This document shows positions 6,789 to 14,880 of a DNA stretch of 20,004 nt, piece after piece; position 1 is the stretch's first letter, and every line of letters starts with the position of its first letter. The DNA comes from CALMRE01 sp964412895 (GTDB taxonomy: Bacteria > UBP6 > UBA1177 > JAKLFG01). Under the pieces are notes generated by a model. It saw nothing but the letters and a program-made list of their open reading frames with translations. It did not search any database and was not told where the DNA came from. A program made the position numbers and the translations under genes. The DNA is taken from positions 1-20,004 of the forward strand of contig CAYPQK010000062.1 in NCBI GenBank assembly GCA_964412895.1. The letters run 5' to 3'.

Positions 6789-8810
6789 ATGTCAGGACAC
6801 GGTGAAGGCGGACCCGTCAAGGGGCTCCCCGAGAATGCCTACCGCGAACTCAAGGAAGGCGAGATCTATCAGCCGGTGATGCCGGCGACCGAGAATGTGC
6901 AGGAAGTGACGCGCTGGTCGCTCTTCATGGGCCTCCTGATGGCGGCGGTCTTCTCGGCTGCCGCGGCCTATTCCGGGCTCAAGATCGGGCAGGTGTTCGA
7001 AGCGGCCATCCCGATATCGATCATCGCCGTGGGCGCCTCGGCGGCGCTCCGCAAGAAGAATGTGCTCGGCCAGAATGTCATCATCCAGTCGATCGGCGCC
7101 GCCTCGGGCGTCATCGTCGCGGGCGCCGTGTTCACGATCCCCGGACTCTACATCCTGCAGGCGAAATACCCCGAGATACGGGTCGATTTCTGGCAGATAT
7201 TCTTCTCGTCGCTCCTCGGCGGCTTCCTCGGCATCCTCTTCCTCATCCCGTTCCGTAAGTATTTCGTGCGCGACATGCACGGCAAACTCCCCTTCCCCGA
7301 AGCGACCGCCACCACCGAGATACTCATGACCGGCGAGAAGGGCGGCGCGCAGGCGAAGCTCCTCGTGGTCAGCGGACTCATCGGCGGCCTGTTCGACTTC
7401 GCCTTCACCTACCTGAAACTGTGGGGCGAAGAATTCACCTCCCGCGCCCTCCCCTACGGCGAACTGCTCGCCGAGAAGGTGAAGATGGTCTTCAAGTTCA
7501 ATGTCAGCGCCCTCATATTCAGTTTCGGCTACCTCGTGGGCCTGCGCTTCTCGCTCATCATCGTGGCGGGCTCGCTCCTGTCGTGGTTCGTCTTCATACC
7601 GCTCATCAACGAGATCGGCGCGCTGGCGCTGGCCGCCGGCGCGGGGAGCAACCCCTTCGCCGCGATGAGCCCCGAACTCATCTTCAAGAACTATGTCCGC
7701 CCCATCGGCATCGGCGCCATCGCGATGGCCGGCATCATCGGTATCATCAAATCGGGCGGCGTGATCGGGTCGGCCTTCAAACTGGCGGTCGGCATCGGCG
7801 GCAAGGCCTCCGGGCAGGCGCAGGCGGTCCGCACCGACCGCGACCTCAAGATGTCGTTCGTCCTGCTCCTCATCGGATTCACGCTCGTCGCGGTGTTCCT
7901 GTTCCTCCTGTTCGGCGTCAAGATCACGATGATGCAGGCGGTTGTCGCCCTGCTCACGGTCTTTATAATCTCTTTCCTTTTCACCACCGTCGCGGCCAAC
8001 GCCATCGCGATAGTCGGCACCAACCCGGTCTCCGGCATGACGCTCATGACACTCATCCTCTCCTCGGCGATCCTCGTGTGGGCGGGACTGAGCGGCTGGC
8101 AGGGGATGGTCGCGTCGCTCATCATCGGCGGCATCGTGTGCACCGCACTGTCGATGGCGGGCGGCTTCATCACCGACCTCAAGGTGGGCTACTGGCTCGG
8201 CACCTCGCCCTACAAACAGGAGACCTACAAATTCCTCGGAACGCTCGTGGCGGCCGCCACCGTCGGCCTCGTCATCTTCGTTCTGAGCGAGGTCTTCGGC
8301 TTCGTCCAGACCGCGGCACACCCCAATCCTATGGTCGCCCCGCAGGCGAACGCCATGGCGGCGATCATCGAACCGCTCATGTCGGGGACCGGCGCCCCGT
8401 GGATACTGCTGGCGGTCGGCGCGGTCATCTCCATACTTATGAACTGGCTCAAGATATCGCCGCTCGCCTTCGCGCTCGGCATGTTCATCCCGCTGTCGCT
8501 CAACACTCCGCTGGTGGTCGGCGGCCTGTTGAACCATTACTTCAATAAAAATGCGGATGAGAAACTGGCCAAGGCGCGCAACGACCGCGGCATCCTGATC
8601 GCCTCCGGCTTCATCGCCGGCGCGGCGCTCTTCGGCGTCATCGGCGCGGTGATACTCTTCATCACCGGCAGTGAACAGTCGATGATGCTGATAGACTGGT
8701 CGGCCGTCACCAACGGCGCGGTCATCTCCGAAGCGCTCGCGTTCGTGGCGTTCGCCGGACTCATCGTGTATTTCATCTGGGAATCGATGAAAGCGAAGAA
8801 AGAGGACTAG
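6789..8810 (+). CDS. OPT-family oligopeptide/metal-chelate transporter
   Basis: An inner-membrane carrier of the oligopeptide transporter (OPT) family. Bacterial members are thought to take up short peptides or metal-chelating compounds by cation coupling; the substrate here is unknown. The protein has 673 residues, a normal bacterial length, and is almost wholly hydrophobic after a 40-residue cytoplasmic N-terminus, with roughly 14-16 membrane segments. Family signatures are YSGLKIGQVFEAAIPISII (about 61-79), KKNVLGQNVIIQSIGAASG (about 89-107) and GKLPFPEATATTEIL (about 165-179). AGGAGG lies 5 bases before the ATG. With the M18 aminopeptidase nearby, peptide use is a reasonable guess, but the two are not in one transcript. 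The TAG stop overlaps the convergent RND gene stop within the tetramer CTAG (8807-8810). Confidence 0.93.
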   Translation: MSGHGEGGPVKGLPENAYRELKEGEIYQPVMPATENVQEVTRWSLFMGLLMAAVFSAAAAYSGLKIGQVFEAAIPISIIAVGASAALRKKNVLGQNVIIQSIGAASGVIVAGAVFTIPGLYILQAKYPEIRVDFWQIFFSSLLGGFLGILFLIPFRKYFVRDMHGKLPFPEATATTEILMTGEKGGAQAKLLVVSGLIGGLFDFAFTYLKLWGEEFTSRALPYGELLAEKVKMVFKFNVSALIFSFGYLVGLRFSLIIVAGSLLSWFVFIPLINEIGALALAAGAGSNPFAAMSPELIFKNYVRPIGIGAIAMAGIIGIIKSGGVIGSAFKLAVGIGGKASGQAQAVRTDRDLKMSFVLLLIGFTLVAVFLFLLFGVKITMMQAVVALLTVFIISFLFTTVAANAIAIVGTNPVSGMTLMTLILSSAILVWAGLSGWQGMVASLIIGGIVCTALSMAGGFITDLKVGYWLGTSPYKQETYKFLGTLVAAATVGLVIFVLSEVFGFVQTAAHPNPMVAPQANAMAAIIEPLMSGTGAPWILLAVGAVISILMNWLKISPLAFALGMFIPLSLNTPLVVGGLLNHYFNKNADEKLAKARNDRGILIASGFIAGAALFGVIGAVILFITGSEQSMMLIDWSAVTNGAVISEALAFVAFAGLIVYFIWESMKAKKED

Positions 8811-11800
8811 CTACCGGTCTTGAATCCCAGCCGCTTTTTCAGCGATTCAAAAAAGTGATATCCCACCGGCACCACCAACAGCGTGATGATCAGCGACAGT
8901 AACTGCCCGCCGATGATTCCTTTGGCCATCGAGGCGCGCGCCGCGGCGCCGGGACCGGTCCCCAGCGCTATGGGCGTCATGCCCGCCACCAGCGTCATCG
9001 TGGTCATGAGGATGGGACGGAGCCGCGCTTTGTTCGCGTCGATGATCGCCTGTTCGAGCGGTTCCCCGCGCGCCTGAAGCGTGTTGGCGTAATCTATCTG
9101 CAGGATGCCGTTCTTCTTGACGATGCCGAAGAGCATGAAGATGCCGAGCAGGCTGTAGAGATTGAGCGTTTCGCCGGTGAGCAGGAGCGACAGCAGGGCG
9201 AACGGCAGGGTGAGCGGCAGGGCGAGCAGGATCGTGATGGGATGGACGAAACTCTCGAACTGCGCCGCAAGGACGATATACATGAAGATGAAGGCGAACC
9301 CGAAGGCCATCAGCATGTTGTTCATCGATTCGGCCATCACCTTCGAGCGACCGATCTTCACCGGCTGATACCCGGCGGGGAGGTCGAGCTCCTTGACCAT
9401 CGTGTCGAGCGTCGCGGTGGCGGCGCCCGTATCGATGCCGTCGAGGTTGGTGTAGATCGAGACGCGCCGCTGACGGTTGAAGCGGTCGATGACCGACGGG
9501 CTTTTGCCGTATTCGATGCGGGTGACCTGCGACAGCGGCACCGGTCCCTTCGCCGAGGCGACGGTGAGCGTACCGAGCGATTCGGCATCGTCGCGGAAAC
9601 TGCGGTCGAGCCGGAGCCAGACATCGTACTGCTCGGAACCATCACGGTATTTGGTGACTATCTCGCCGCCGACGAGCGTCCGGAGCGTCCCGGCGATGTC
9701 GCCGACCGACAGCCCCAGATCGGCCGCTTTCTGCCGGTCGATGATCACCCGCGCTTCGGGCTTACGGGCGACCAGAGAGGTCGAGACATCGACGAACCCC
9801 GGCATGTCGCGCAATTTAGCCACTATCTTGTCGGAATAGCCCATAAGCCTATCGAGATCGGGACCGGTCAGATCGTACTGGAAGGTCGATGCACGGCCGC
9901 CGCCGAACGATCCGCCGATCGCGCTGGCCGACGAGACGATCTCGGGGTATTTCGCCAGCAGACGGCGGATATCGCGCTGGACATCGAACTGCGAATAGTC
10001 GCGCTTTTCGAGCGGCACAAGGGTGACATATATCTTGGCGTTGGTCACATCGTCGGCGCCGCTGCGGCCGATCTGCAAAAGCGTGAGCATCACGCCGCGG
10101 GCCGTGCGGATGTCGCGTTCCACCGCCTCGGTCATGGCGGTGGCGCTATCCAGCGTCACGCCGGAGGGCAGTTGAAGCTCGACCTGTATCTCACCGCGGT
10201 CGTCTATCGGCATGAAGTCCTTGCCGAGCTGTTTGCTGATGGGCACCACCGAAACGATGATGGCGACGGCGATGAGGACGATGACCCACCGGTGATGCAG
10301 CGAGAATTCGACCGCGGTACCGTAGACCGACTCGACCCGCTTCCACACCGCGGCCATCAGATGGTCGTCGCCCGGCTTATGCCGCAGGAAGTTGGAGGAG
10401 AGCATCGGGGTGAGGGTAAAGGAGATGAACAGCGACACCGCGATGGCGAAGGCGACCGTCAGGCCGAATTCGTGGAAGAAACGGCCCGACATCCCCTGCA
10501 TGAAAGCGATCGGCAGGAAGATGACCATGAGCGAGGTAGTGGTCGCCGTGACCGCCAGTCCGATCTCCTTGAGACCGTCGATGGCGGCGTCGTAGGCGCT
10601 CTTGCCGTACTGCTCCATGTGCCGGTATATGTTCTCCAGCACGACGATGGCGTCGTCTATGACGATACCGACCGACAGCGTGAGCCCGAGAAGCGACATG
10701 TTGTTGAGGGTGAAACCCATCCCCTGCATGAAGGTGAAGGTGGCGATGAGCGATGCCGGTATCGCGACGGCGGCGATGATGGTCGCGCGGAGATTGCCGA
10801 GGAACAAAAGCACCGCGAGCGACGCGAGCAGGCCGCCGAGCAGGAGGTGGAATTTCAGTTCATGGAGCGAGTTATTGATGAAGATCGACTGGTCGGAGAC
10901 CACCTCGACCGCGATATCCTTCGGCAGGGTCGGGAGTATCTTCTCCATCCGCTCCTTGACCGCGTCGACCACCGCGATGGTGTTGGAACCCGACTGCTTG
11001 ATCACATCGAGCGAAACGGTGGCGGCGTAAACCTTGTCGTCGTTCTTTTTCCACAGACGGGCGATGTTGCGCGGCTCTTCGACCGAATCGGCCACCTGCG
11101 CGATGTCGCCGAGCTGTACCTGCCGTCCCCCTTTGGAAAGTATCGTTATCCGGCGGAGATCTTCCAGCGATCCGACACGGCCGAGCGTCCGGAGCATCTC
11201 CTCGCGCCCCCCCTTGTCGATACGGCCCGCCGGGATCTCGACATTCTGCGCCGAGAGCGCCGCCTTGACCGCGGCGACCGGGATACCGAGCGCCTGCATC
11301 TTGTCGGCGTCCAGCGTGATATTGATAGCACGGCTCCAGTACCCGGCGAGCGTCACCGCGCCGACCCCCGACACATTCTCGAGCGATTCCTTTATCGAGA
11401 GCCGCGCGATCTCGGAGAGTTCCTTCGGATCGCGGTTCCCCGACAGGGCGAGGGTGATGACCGGAAAGGAATCGAGATCCATCCGGGTAACGACCGGCAT
11501 CTCGGTCCCCTCCGGTAGCAGGGCGACCACCGCCGACACCTTGTCGCGCACATCCTGCACCGCCTCGTCGACCGGCTTTTCGAGGAGGAACCGGACGCGG
11601 ACGCGCGATACCCCTTCGCTACTGGTCGAGGAGAGTTCGTCGATGCCCGAAACGGTATTGACCGCCTCTTCGATCGGTTTGGTGATGAGCGTCTCGACCT
11701 CTTCGGGCGAGGCGCCGCGCATGACAGTGGTGACGGTGACGAACGGAAATTCTATCTTGGGCGAAAGGTCGACGCCGATGGCGCGGTAGGAGAATATCCC

Positions 11801-11872
11801 CAGAACCACCAGCATCACCGTAAGCATCGTGGCGAAGACGGGCCGCCGTATGAAGACCGTGAATGCGTTCAT
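8807..11872 (-). CDS. RND multidrug efflux pump, inner-membrane subunit (AcrB/HAE1-like)
   Basis: The proton-driven pump of a tripartite efflux system, exporting drugs or amphiphiles from the periplasm or inner leaflet through the outer-membrane factor. It has 1021 residues, normal for the family. It begins with the typical FIRRPVFATM and a first TM helix, then a large periplasmic porter domain (about 35-335), TM helices 2-6 (about 338-490), TM helix 7 (about 528-545), a second porter domain (about 550-850) and TM helices 8-12. The proton relay is present: D406 and D407 in GIVIDDAIVV, and K920 in GIVKKNGIL. GGAG inside the adaptor's last codons precedes the ATG, and the gap to the adaptor stop is 4 bases. 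The substrate cannot be told from sequence; DD plus K favours the HAE1 over the heavy-metal branch. Confidence 0.95.
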   Translation of the reverse strand: MNAFTVFIRRPVFATMLTVMLVVLGIFSYRAIGVDLSPKIEFPFVTVTTVMRGASPEEVETLITKPIEEAVNTVSGIDELSSTSSEGVSRVRVRFLLEKPVDEAVQDVRDKVSAVVALLPEGTEMPVVTRMDLDSFPVITLALSGNRDPKELSEIARLSIKESLENVSGVGAVTLAGYWSRAINITLDADKMQALGIPVAAVKAALSAQNVEIPAGRIDKGGREEMLRTLGRVGSLEDLRRITILSKGGRQVQLGDIAQVADSVEEPRNIARLWKKNDDKVYAATVSLDVIKQSGSNTIAVVDAVKERMEKILPTLPKDIAVEVVSDQSIFINNSLHELKFHLLLGGLLASLAVLLFLGNLRATIIAAVAIPASLIATFTFMQGMGFTLNNMSLLGLTLSVGIVIDDAIVVLENIYRHMEQYGKSAYDAAIDGLKEIGLAVTATTTSLMVIFLPIAFMQGMSGRFFHEFGLTVAFAIAVSLFISFTLTPMLSSNFLRHKPGDDHLMAAVWKRVESVYGTAVEFSLHHRWVIVLIAVAIIVSVVPISKQLGKDFMPIDDRGEIQVELQLPSGVTLDSATAMTEAVERDIRTARGVMLTLLQIGRSGADDVTNAKIYVTLVPLEKRDYSQFDVQRDIRRLLAKYPEIVSSASAIGGSFGGGRASTFQYDLTGPDLDRLMGYSDKIVAKLRDMPGFVDVSTSLVARKPEARVIIDRQKAADLGLSVGDIAGTLRTLVGGEIVTKYRDGSEQYDVWLRLDRSFRDDAESLGTLTVASAKGPVPLSQVTRIEYGKSPSVIDRFNRQRRVSIYTNLDGIDTGAATATLDTMVKELDLPAGYQPVKIGRSKVMAESMNNMLMAFGFAFIFMYIVLAAQFESFVHPITILLALPLTLPFALLSLLLTGETLNLYSLLGIFMLFGIVKKNGILQIDYANTLQARGEPLEQAIIDANKARLRPILMTTMTLVAGMTPIALGTGPGAAARASMAKGIIGGQLLSLIITLLVVPVGYHFFESLKKRLGFKTGS
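8820..8850. repeat. Perfect 7-bp inverted repeat in the RND 3' end
   Basis: TTGAATC (8820-8826) and GATTCAA (8844-8850) are exact reverse complements, with a 17-base spacer that can itself form GCT/AGC. It lies about 10 bases beyond the OPT stop and within the last codons of the convergent RND gene. No T-run follows the stem in either direction, so it is not a typical intrinsic terminator. It could still act as a transcript-end structure for the convergent pair, or be chance. Confidence 0.35.
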
Positions 11873-11876
11873 GCGT

Positions 11877-12908
11877 TTACTCCGTACGCGGCGCGGCGGT
11901 CATGCCGTCGTAGAGCGTCTCGGAGGCGCTGACCACCACCTGTTCGCCCGCCGCAAGACCCTGTGAGATGATGACCCGCCCACCGCGACGGAGGGCGACC
12001 GTGACGATCCGTTCTTTTATCTTGCCATCGGCGAAGATGAATACCTTATCGCTCCCGGCGAAGGTGATGAGGGCGCTTTCAGGCACCGCGACCACCTCCT
12101 CGCTACCCGGCAGCGATATCCGACAGGTGGCGAAGGTCCCCGATTTTATCTTGAGATCGCCGTTGGGCACCTCGGCCTCTATCGCGAAGGAGCGGTTCTC
12201 GGCGTTGATGAGCGGGCTTACCCGCCGTACCGTCCCCTTTGCGGTCGTGCCGGGGACCGACGCGGGCATCACCGTAACGGCGACACCGCTTTTTACGAGC
12301 GGCGCGTACCGTTCGGGCACCTCGCCGCGGAACTTGAGCGGGGAGACCTGCACGAGCTGGAAGATCGCGCTCCCGGTCCGGACATATTCTCCCTCGTTGA
12401 CCAACCGTTTGGCGACCACCGCGTCGAACGGCGCCTTGAGTTCGGTGTCGGCCAGTTTTTTCTTCGCGGTATCGAGCGTCACGCGGGCCACATCGACCCG
12501 CCGCGCGGCGTCGTCGGCCTGCTGGCGCGTGGCCATGCTTTTGTCGGCCAGCGCCGTGATGCGGGCAAGATCGGCCTCGGCCGCCTTGAACTCCACATCG
12601 GCCTGCCGCACCTTGAATTCATATTCTTCGGGCGCTATCCGCGCGATCACCGCCCCCGCCTTGACCACCGATCCGAGGTCCGCCGCGAGCGTTGCGATAC
12701 GGCCGTCGGTCTCGATGGCGACGGTCGCCTCACGCGACGGCAGGAGCGATCCGGTCATCTCGACCGACCGTTCCATCTTCTCGGTCACCGCCGCCTTGAG
12801 CGCAACGGTGGCGCCGCCCCCCTTGCCGACGGCCGCCGGCGGCTCGGCCGGTTTTGCGCCGCAGGCCGACAAAAGCGCGGCAACGACTATGATGCAGAGG
12901 GTACGCAT
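11877..12908 (-). CDS. Efflux periplasmic adaptor lipoprotein (AcrA/MFP)
   Basis: The membrane-fusion subunit that joins the RND pump to the outer-membrane factor. It has 343 residues. The N-terminus is a lipoprotein signal with lipobox LLSAC (C16), so it should be lipid-anchored facing the periplasm. Domains in order: first half of the lipoyl-like barrel (about 50-90, ending near GAVIARIAPEEYEF), an alpha-helical hairpin (about 95-155, rich in Ala, Asp and Lys), the second lipoyl half (about 155-190, with LKAPFDAVVAKRLVNEGEYV), a beta-barrel (about 195-265) and a membrane-proximal domain ending with GLAAGEQVVVSASETLYDG. GGGAG precedes the ATG. A single base separates it from the stop of the outer-membrane factor gene upstream, and the pump gene follows after 4 bases. 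Confidence 0.93.
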   Translation of the reverse strand: MRTLCIIVVAALLSACGAKPAEPPAAVGKGGGATVALKAAVTEKMERSVEMTGSLLPSREATVAIETDGRIATLAADLGSVVKAGAVIARIAPEEYEFKVRQADVEFKAAEADLARITALADKSMATRQQADDAARRVDVARVTLDTAKKKLADTELKAPFDAVVAKRLVNEGEYVRTGSAIFQLVQVSPLKFRGEVPERYAPLVKSGVAVTVMPASVPGTTAKGTVRRVSPLINAENRSFAIEAEVPNGDLKIKSGTFATCRISLPGSEEVVAVPESALITFAGSDKVFIFADGKIKERIVTVALRRGGRVIISQGLAAGEQVVVSASETLYDGMTAAPRTE

Positions 12909-12909
12909 A

Positions 12910-14283
12910 TCATTCTCCCTTGTGTTGATAGAAGGAACGGCCGCCCAGCCCCAGCGCCTTTTTCAGCCGCGCCTTGGCCGTCTCCAGATCGTAGCGCGTC
13001 TGGATGAGCGCCGAGGATGCCTGTTCGTAGAAGGCCTGCGCGTCGGAGACATCGGTGATGGTGCCGAGCCCCTGTGCGAACCGCTGGTCGGCCAGATCGA
13101 GCGCCGCCTTGGCCGCGTCGTACATCGTCCGGGTCGGCGCCTCTTTCTCGCGGGCCTCTTTCAGGGCGGTGAGGGCGGTCTCGACCTCGTAGCGGATCGA
13201 TTGTTCAAGCGCCCGCAGGTTGAGCTCCAGTATCGCCACCGCCACGTCGGCGTCCTTCGCCTGTGTCTGGGTGGCAAGTCCCGCGAAGATATTCCAGCTG
13301 ACCGCCGCGCCGATGTACCAGTTGTATTTGAACGCGTCAATTTCGTAACCGCCGTAGCTAAGACCGGCGTTGGCCTTGAACTGCGGATAATAGTCGCCGC
13401 GCGACGCCCTGGCCGTCATCCGGGCAGCCGCGATCTTTTCCTTTAAAGCGCGGGTATCGGGCCGCTGCGCTATGGCCGACGCCACCGCACGCGCCGCATC
13501 ATCCTCACCCACATCGCCCACGCTTGACGCGGGATCGATCTCCAGTTCCTTCGCCGGGTCAAGTCCGATGGCGGTCGCCAGCGCCTTCTGGGCGTTCAGC
13601 CGCAGATTGGTCGCCTTTATCAGATTGAGATGCGCCGCCGCCAGTTCCGCTTCGGCCCGCAGTTTATCGACCGGGGTGCGCAGGCCGTTGTCCACCTGCG
13701 CCGTGGCCGTCTCATAGCGTTTTTCCATCTGCGCGACCGATCCGCGCACCGAAACGAGCGCCGCGTCGGCCGCCAGCACCGCGTAGTAGGCCTGCACCAC
13801 CGTCAGGTAGAGATTGTTCACCGCCGCGTCGGCGTCGAGCTCGGCGGCGCTCCGGGTGTAACCGGCCCCCTGATAGTTGAAATAGGTCTTGAAATCCCAG
13901 ATGTTCTGAGTGACCAGAAGTGAAAGAGAGTAGTTGTTGAAGGAATCGTTTTCGGAGCGTTCCTTGGGCATCGTGGCCGCGGGGTTCAGCGCCGAGGGAT
14001 TGAACATGCCGAGAAGATCCTGCGTGGAAGAGGCGCCGGGAATGGGCGCGGAATTGAGGGTGGTCCGTTTGTAGCTGAGTTCACTCGATATGACCGGCAT
14101 GAATCCAGCACGCACCAGCAGTTGTTTATTCTCGGAGGCTTCGGCGCTCTTCACCGACGAAAGATAGCTCGGATTGGCGGTCACCGCGCTCTGCAGCGCC
14201 TCATCGAGCGTCAGCATTTCCGCCGCCGCGACGGACAGAGCGAAGGCCGACAGTATCAGGAAAAGCGAAAGATATCGTATCAT
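12910..14283 (-). CDS. TolC-like outer-membrane efflux factor
   Basis: The outer-membrane channel of the efflux system. The protein has 457 residues, within the usual 420-500. It starts with a Sec signal, MIRYLSLFLI and onward to SVAAA, cleaved before EMLTL. The mature N-terminus has the family opening LTLDEALQSAVTANPSYLSS. Two internally similar halves with long Ala/Glu/Lys-rich helices follow; the second includes RPDTRALKEKIAAARM, and near the end is a helical run with DLADQRFAQGLGTITDVSDA, typical of the OEP domain. No lipobox was seen, unlike OprM-type members. The ATG at 14283 is chosen because the signal peptide begins there; an open frame extends to 14457 but reads as the reverse of MarR codons. 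The start overlaps the marR stop by 4 bases (ATGA), suggesting coupled translation. Confidence 0.92.
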   Translation of the reverse strand: MIRYLSLFLILSAFALSVAAAEMLTLDEALQSAVTANPSYLSSVKSAEASENKQLLVRAGFMPVISSELSYKRTTLNSAPIPGASSTQDLLGMFNPSALNPAATMPKERSENDSFNNYSLSLLVTQNIWDFKTYFNYQGAGYTRSAAELDADAAVNNLYLTVVQAYYAVLAADAALVSVRGSVAQMEKRYETATAQVDNGLRTPVDKLRAEAELAAAHLNLIKATNLRLNAQKALATAIGLDPAKELEIDPASSVGDVGEDDAARAVASAIAQRPDTRALKEKIAAARMTARASRGDYYPQFKANAGLSYGGYEIDAFKYNWYIGAAVSWNIFAGLATQTQAKDADVAVAILELNLRALEQSIRYEVETALTALKEAREKEAPTRTMYDAAKAALDLADQRFAQGLGTITDVSDAQAFYEQASSALIQTRYDLETAKARLKKALGLGGRSFYQHKGE

Positions 14284-14720
14284 GGCCGCGTATCTCCCTG
14301 TGCGTCGATATTCCTGACGATCCGTTCGAGCATATCCGTAAAAACTTTTTTCTCTTTGACCGTAAAACCGGTGTACATGATCTCGCTCCAGCCGCGCAGA
14401 CAGCCGAGCACTGCGGGGGTCAGCGCGTGACCCTTTTCGGTAAAACGGATGCGCCATACCCGGCCGTCCTCCGGATCGCGTTCTTTGGCGACATATCCGG
14501 CATCGACCAGCTTATGCAGCGCCTTGGCGGTGGTCGCCTTGTCCATGCGCAGGCGTTCCGATATCTCCTCCTGCGTAGCCCCCTCGTTGCGCATGATGGC
14601 CATGAAGAACGGGAACTGCCCCGAACCGAGCGCGAACGGTTCGAGCTGGCGCGAGATATGCGTCTGGGTCATGCGGTGGACGGTCGACAGCGCGCGACCT
14701 ATCCGGGCGTTGATGTGCAT
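14280..14720 (-). CDS. MarR-family transcriptional regulator
   Basis: A 146-residue dimeric winged-helix repressor, probably sensing compounds exported by the pump encoded downstream. The DNA-binding core is clear: helices in QEEISERLRMDKATTAKALH (about 50-69), the turn KLVDAGYVAKE, then the wing RDPEDGRVWRIRFTEKG with the conserved Asp-x-Arg. Flanking helices about 5-40 and 100-140 form the dimer interface. GGAGGAG precedes the ATG by 6 bases. It is the first gene of the operon marR-OMF-MFP-RND, and its stop overlaps the OMF start. Two palindromes upstream (14769-14804), one covering the promoter -35 box, fit autorepression lifted by ligand. The ligand is unknown. Confidence 0.93.
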   Translation of the reverse strand: MHINARIGRALSTVHRMTQTHISRQLEPFALGSGQFPFFMAIMRNEGATQEEISERLRMDKATTAKALHKLVDAGYVAKERDPEDGRVWRIRFTEKGHALTPAVLGCLRGWSEIMYTGFTVKEKKVFTDMLERIVRNIDAQGDTRP

Positions 14721-14752
14721 CGGTTCTCCTCCACTACGATCGGGACCGGTTG

Positions 14753-14781
14753 TCTATACCACAAGTTGGTTGCCATTGCAA
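14753..14781 (-). promoter_or_regulatory. Promoter of the marR-efflux operon
   Basis: On the minus strand, TTGCAA (14776-14781), a 17-base spacer and TATAGA (14753-14758) lie upstream of marR; transcription would begin near 14746, about 26 bases before the ATG. The -35 box falls inside the first GTTGC/GCAAC palindrome, so a bound MarR dimer would block RNA polymerase. A further TTGT-N7-ACAA repeat (14750-14764) covers the -10 box and may be a weaker site. Confidence 0.55.
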
Positions 14782-14804
14782 CTATTTTAGTTGCCTATGC
14801 AACT
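14769..14804. promoter_or_regulatory. Tandem MarR operator (two palindromes 21 bp apart)
   Basis: Two copies of GTTGC-N4-GCAAC are present: 14769-14782 (spacer CATT) and 14790-14803 (spacer CTAT; arms extend to 6 bp as AGTTGC/GCAACT, 14789-14804). Their starts are exactly 21 bp apart, two helical turns, so two dimers would sit on the same face. The middle also forms a perfect GCAACT-ATTTT-AGTTGC repeat (14778-14794). Palindromes with TTGC/GCAA arms are common for MarR-family sites. Binding by the adjacent MarR protein is inferred from position. Confidence 0.7.
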
Positions 14805-14826
14805 TCTTCTCTCCGGCGGCCCTTTG

Positions 14827-14854
14827 TTGCTTTTCTTCGGTGCCGGTGTATCCT
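14827..14854 (+). promoter_or_regulatory. Possible rdgB promoter
   Basis: TTGCTT (14827-14832), a 16-base spacer and TATCCT (14849-14854) would start transcription near 14861, leaving a leader of about 20 bases with GAGG (14871-14874) before the ATG at 14881. The boxes are weak alone, but the layout matches other proposed promoters in the window (TTG, then GTAT). It begins 22 bases beyond the end of the MarR operator. Confidence 0.35.
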
Positions 14855-14880
14855 TCAGAGGTCTCGACATGAGGAACCGT

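Noticed and set aside
6792..8537. Open frame of 581 codons on the - strand opposite the OPT transporter
   Set aside because: Highly charged, low-complexity product without a ribosome site; it mirrors the transporter's third-position GC bias.
9242..11518. Long open frame (758 codons) on the + strand opposite the RND pump
   Set aside because: Its product is rich in Arg, His, Asp and Glu with no domain, a typical antisense shadow of GC-rich codons. The opposite strand holds a complete RND pump with all motifs.
14284..14457. N-terminal extension of the outer-membrane factor to 14457
   Set aside because: The added 58 residues overlap marR in another frame and would bury the signal peptide; the ATG at 14283 begins a clean Sec signal.
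14791..14880. N-terminal extension of RdgB to 14791
   Set aside because: It would start inside the MarR operator and add 30 residues before the conserved family start MKIVFATGNK.
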